A stretch of 64,000 nucleotides of DNA from Flavobacteriales bacterium (GTDB taxonomy: Bacteria > Bacteroidota > Bacteroidia > Flavobacteriales_F > PHOS-HE28), in NCBI GenBank assembly GCA_016716605.1, contig JADJWA010000002.1, positions 186,001 through 250,000 of the forward strand, in the 5' to 3' direction. This document shows, piece after piece, positions 61,881 through 64,000 of the stretch (position 1 is the stretch's first letter; every line of letters starts with the position of its first letter). The notes under the pieces are model-generated. The model had not been told where the DNA came from and did not search any database. It saw only the letters and a program-made list of their open reading frames with translations. The position numbers and the translations under genes were made by a program.

Positions 61881-63068
61881 ATGAAAGCGCTGCGGAACCT
61901 CGTCGATAAGGTAAAGCCCACCTTCGCCAAGGGCGGCAAGCTCGAGAAGCTCCATTGGGTCTTCGACGGCCTGGAGACCTTCCTCTTCACCCCCGGGCAC
62001 GCCACCGAAAAGGGCGCGCACATCCGCGATGGCATCGACCTGAAGCGGACCATGAGCATCGTGATCACGGCCATGATCCCCTGCCTGCTCTTCGGCATGT
62101 GGAACGTGGGCCATCAGCATTTCCTGGCGCTCGGGCAGTTCATGGAGCTGGGCGACGGCTTCTGGGACAAGTTCCTCTTCGGTGCGATCAAGGTGCTGCC
62201 CATCGTGGTGGTGAGCTACGGCGTGGGCCTCGGCATCGAGTTCCTCTTCACCAGCATCAAGGGCCATCCAATCCAAGAAGGCTATCTCGTGAGCGGCATG
62301 CTCATCCCTTTGGTGATGCCCGTGGACACCCCGCTCTGGATGGTGGCCGTGGGCGCCGCCTTCGCCGTGGTGATCGGCAAGGAGGTCTTCGGCGGCACCG
62401 GCATGAACATCCTCAACGTGGCGCTCACCGCGCGCGCCTTCCTCTTCTTCGCCTACCCCACCAAGATGAGCGGCGATAAGGTGTGGGTGAACACGGGCCT
62501 CGAAGAAGGACAGAAGCTGGTGGATGGCTTCAGCGGCGCCACCTCCTTGGGCCATGCCGCCAGCGGCGCCATCGACAAGGTGACGCCCATGATGCAATCG
62601 TTCTGGGGCTTCGAGGCTGGCAGCATCGGCGAGACCAGCGCATTCGCCTGTTTGATCGGCGCGGCCATCCTCATCATCACCGGCATCGGCAGCTGGCGCA
62701 TCATGGCGGCCACCTTCCTGGGCGGCGCGGCCATGGCCGGCATCTTCAATTGGGTGGGCCCGCAGGTGGACAACGCCTACATGCAGATCCCGGTGCTGCA
62801 CCAGCTCATGCTCGGCAGCTTCATGTTCGGCCTGGTGTTCATGGCCACCGATCCCGTGACCGCCACGCAGACCAATGCCGGCAAGTGGATCTACGGTTTC
62901 CTCATCGGCCTGCTCGCCATCCTCATCCGCGTGGTGAACCCGGCCTACCCTGAAGGCATGATGCTCGCCATCCTCTTCATGAACGTGATGGCCCCGCTGA
63001 TCGACCACTATGTGGTGCAGGCCAACATCAAGCGCCGCCTGAAGCGCGCTGCGCTGCAAACCGCCTAA
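61881..63068 (+). CDS. nqrB: Na+-translocating NADH:quinone reductase subunit B
   Basis: A 395-residue membrane subunit with about ten helices (MSIVITAMIPCLLFGMWNVG, ISGMLIPLVMPVDTPLWMVAVGAAFAVVIGKEVFGGTGMN region, LIGAAILIITGIGSWRIMAATFLGGAAMAGIFNW). The FMN attachment motif is DGFSGATSLGHA, with Thr of SGAT as the covalent flavin site. It carries riboflavin and part of the Na+ channel. It starts 9 bp after nqrA. Confidence 0.95.
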   Translation: MKALRNLVDKVKPTFAKGGKLEKLHWVFDGLETFLFTPGHATEKGAHIRDGIDLKRTMSIVITAMIPCLLFGMWNVGHQHFLALGQFMELGDGFWDKFLFGAIKVLPIVVVSYGVGLGIEFLFTSIKGHPIQEGYLVSGMLIPLVMPVDTPLWMVAVGAAFAVVIGKEVFGGTGMNILNVALTARAFLFFAYPTKMSGDKVWVNTGLEEGQKLVDGFSGATSLGHAASGAIDKVTPMMQSFWGFEAGSIGETSAFACLIGAAILIITGIGSWRIMAATFLGGAAMAGIFNWVGPQVDNAYMQIPVLHQLMLGSFMFGLVFMATDPVTATQTNAGKWIYGFLIGLLAILIRVVNPAYPEGMMLAILFMNVMAPLIDHYVVQANIKRRLKRAALQTA

Positions 63069-63077
63069 CCGAACGCC

Positions 63078-63881
63078 ATGGCCTTCGACAAGAACAGCAA
63101 TTCGTTCACCTTCATCTTCGCCAGCGTGCTGGTGGCGGTGGTGGGCACCGTGCTGGCGGTGACCTTTCTCGCGCTGAAGCCCGCCTACGACGAGAACGTG
63201 CGGCGCGAGAAGATGCAGAACATCCTGGCCAGCATGAAGGTGAAGGTGGAGCGCGATGCAGCGCCGGAGAAGTACAAGGAACTCGTGAAGGAGACCTTGC
63301 TGGTGGATGCCCATGGCAAACCCACCGATGGCGATGCCTTCGGCCTGGATGTGCTGAAGCAATACAAGGACTGGAAGGCCAACGTGGTGAAGGCCGAGGA
63401 CATGAAGTACCCGGTGTACAAGGCCAGCACCGATGGGAAGGACCTCTTTGTGCTGCCCATGGTGGGCACCGGCCTCTGGGGGCCGATCTGGGGCTACGTG
63501 AGCGTGGAGAGCGATGGCCGGACCGTGTATGGCAGCGTCTTCGACCACAAGGGCGAGACACCGGGCCTGGGCGCGGAGATCGCGACACCGGTCTTCTATG
63601 ATCAGTTCCCCGGCAAGACGATAACCGAGGATGATGGCACCTACACCAGCATCAAGGTGTACAAGGGCGGCACAGGGACCACCGACCCGCACGGCGTTGA
63701 CGGCATCAGCGGCGGCACCATCACCAGCGATGGCGTGCATGAGATGCTGAAGCGCACCTTGGCCGTGTATGATACGTATCTGAAATCAGTGGTTGCGCCT
63801 CCGCCGCCACCGGCCATGGAAGCGCTGCCCACCGACAGCCTCACGGCCGACTCCACCTCTACCAGCCTTGTGAACCCATGA
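63078..63881 (+). CDS. nqrC: Na+-translocating NADH:quinone reductase subunit C
   Basis: 267 residues; one N-terminal membrane helix (FTFIFASVLVAVVGTVLAVTFLAL) and a periplasmic FMN domain. The covalent FMN site is the Thr in GISGGTITSDGV. GTGLWGPIWGYVSV and GETPGLGAEI are also family motifs. A Pro/Ser-rich tail of ~25 residues (APPPPPAMEALPTDSLTADSTSTS) extends the C-terminus. The stop overlaps the nqrD start by four bases. Confidence 0.95.
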   Translation: MAFDKNSNSFTFIFASVLVAVVGTVLAVTFLALKPAYDENVRREKMQNILASMKVKVERDAAPEKYKELVKETLLVDAHGKPTDGDAFGLDVLKQYKDWKANVVKAEDMKYPVYKASTDGKDLFVLPMVGTGLWGPIWGYVSVESDGRTVYGSVFDHKGETPGLGAEIATPVFYDQFPGKTITEDDGTYTSIKVYKGGTGTTDPHGVDGISGGTITSDGVHEMLKRTLAVYDTYLKSVVAPPPPPAMEALPTDSLTADSTSTSLVNP

Positions 63882-64000
63882 GCACCGCCACTGCTGCACC
63901 GGCCAAACCCGCCGAAGGGCTCTTCAGCAAGAAGAACCGCAAGCTCATCGTCGATCCGCTCAACGACAACAACCCCATCACGGTGCAGGTGCTCGGAATC
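63878..64000 (+). CDS. nqrD: Na+-translocating NADH:quinone reductase subunit D, 3' end outside window
   Basis: Only the first 41 codons are visible: MSTATAAPAKPAEGLFSKKNRKLIVDPLNDNNPITVQVLGI. The part from LIVDPLNDNNPITVQVLGI is the typical NqrD opening; the first ~20 residues are an extension beyond the usual start. It encodes an integral membrane subunit. nqrE and nqrF probably follow. Confidence 0.9.
   Translation, partial: MSTATAAPAKPAEGLFSKKNRKLIVDPLNDNNPITVQVLGI

Overview
The window comes from a GC-rich member of the Bacteroidota, most likely close to the Flavobacteriales. The evidence is several secreted proteins with type IX secretion (T9SS) sorting tails, a gliding-motility-type C-terminal domain, a T9SS plug-type (DUF5103) protein, a GWxTD protein, head-GIN and acyloxyacyl-hydrolase-like envelope proteins, an Na+-NQR operon, and promoter -7 boxes of the TAnnTTYG type with few recognisable Shine-Dalgarno sites.

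Layout. 0-8 kb: cell-wall recycling (murQ), NUDIX and 2'-5' RNA ligase-like genes, a broken kelch protein, an O-methyltransferase and threonine aldolase. 8-16.3 kb: a histidine kinase, then a divergent tetR-adaptor-RND-TolC efflux operon with a palindromic operator over the tetR start. 16.3-22.2 kb: GWxTD protein, glycosyltransferase, aroQ, xerD and envelope proteins. 22-27.6 kb: secreted T9SS proteins and a membrane-anchored Ntn hydrolase. 27.6-49.6 kb: an accessory island built on the gene for the fused acyl-CoA mutase IcmF. 49.6-60.4 kb: secreted T9SS proteins, a methyltransferase, a MITE-like element and a T9SS plug-type protein. 60.5-64 kb: nqrA-B-C and the start of nqrD.

The island is the most unusual part. 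The only full-length icmF (28330-31845) is preceded by a truncated copy of its own 5' end with a hicBA toxin-antitoxin pair between the two, and is followed by three displaced fragments of its 3' end (about 32.8, 42.4 and 47.8 kb). These fragments bound separate cargo blocks: a PD-(D/E)XK nuclease, a metal-efflux cluster (DUF3703, HMA protein, P-type ATPase, CzcB-like adaptor, CzcA-TolC fusion), and a decayed helicase-nuclease plus a PIN-type toxin pair. The last ~155 codons of the functional icmF encode almost the same protein as the displaced copy at 43.0-43.5 kb but use different synonymous codons, and the nuclease start codon overlaps the icmF stop. I infer a selfish insertion unit that carries a recoded, presumably cleavage-resistant end of a conserved host gene together with a nuclease, a natural analogue of cleave-and-rescue. 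This is a hypothesis from sequence layout only.

Many otherwise normal genes carry single-base frameshifts, several in C or G homopolymers, so some apparent pseudogenes may be sequencing errors. I saw no CRISPR array and no tRNA or rRNA gene.
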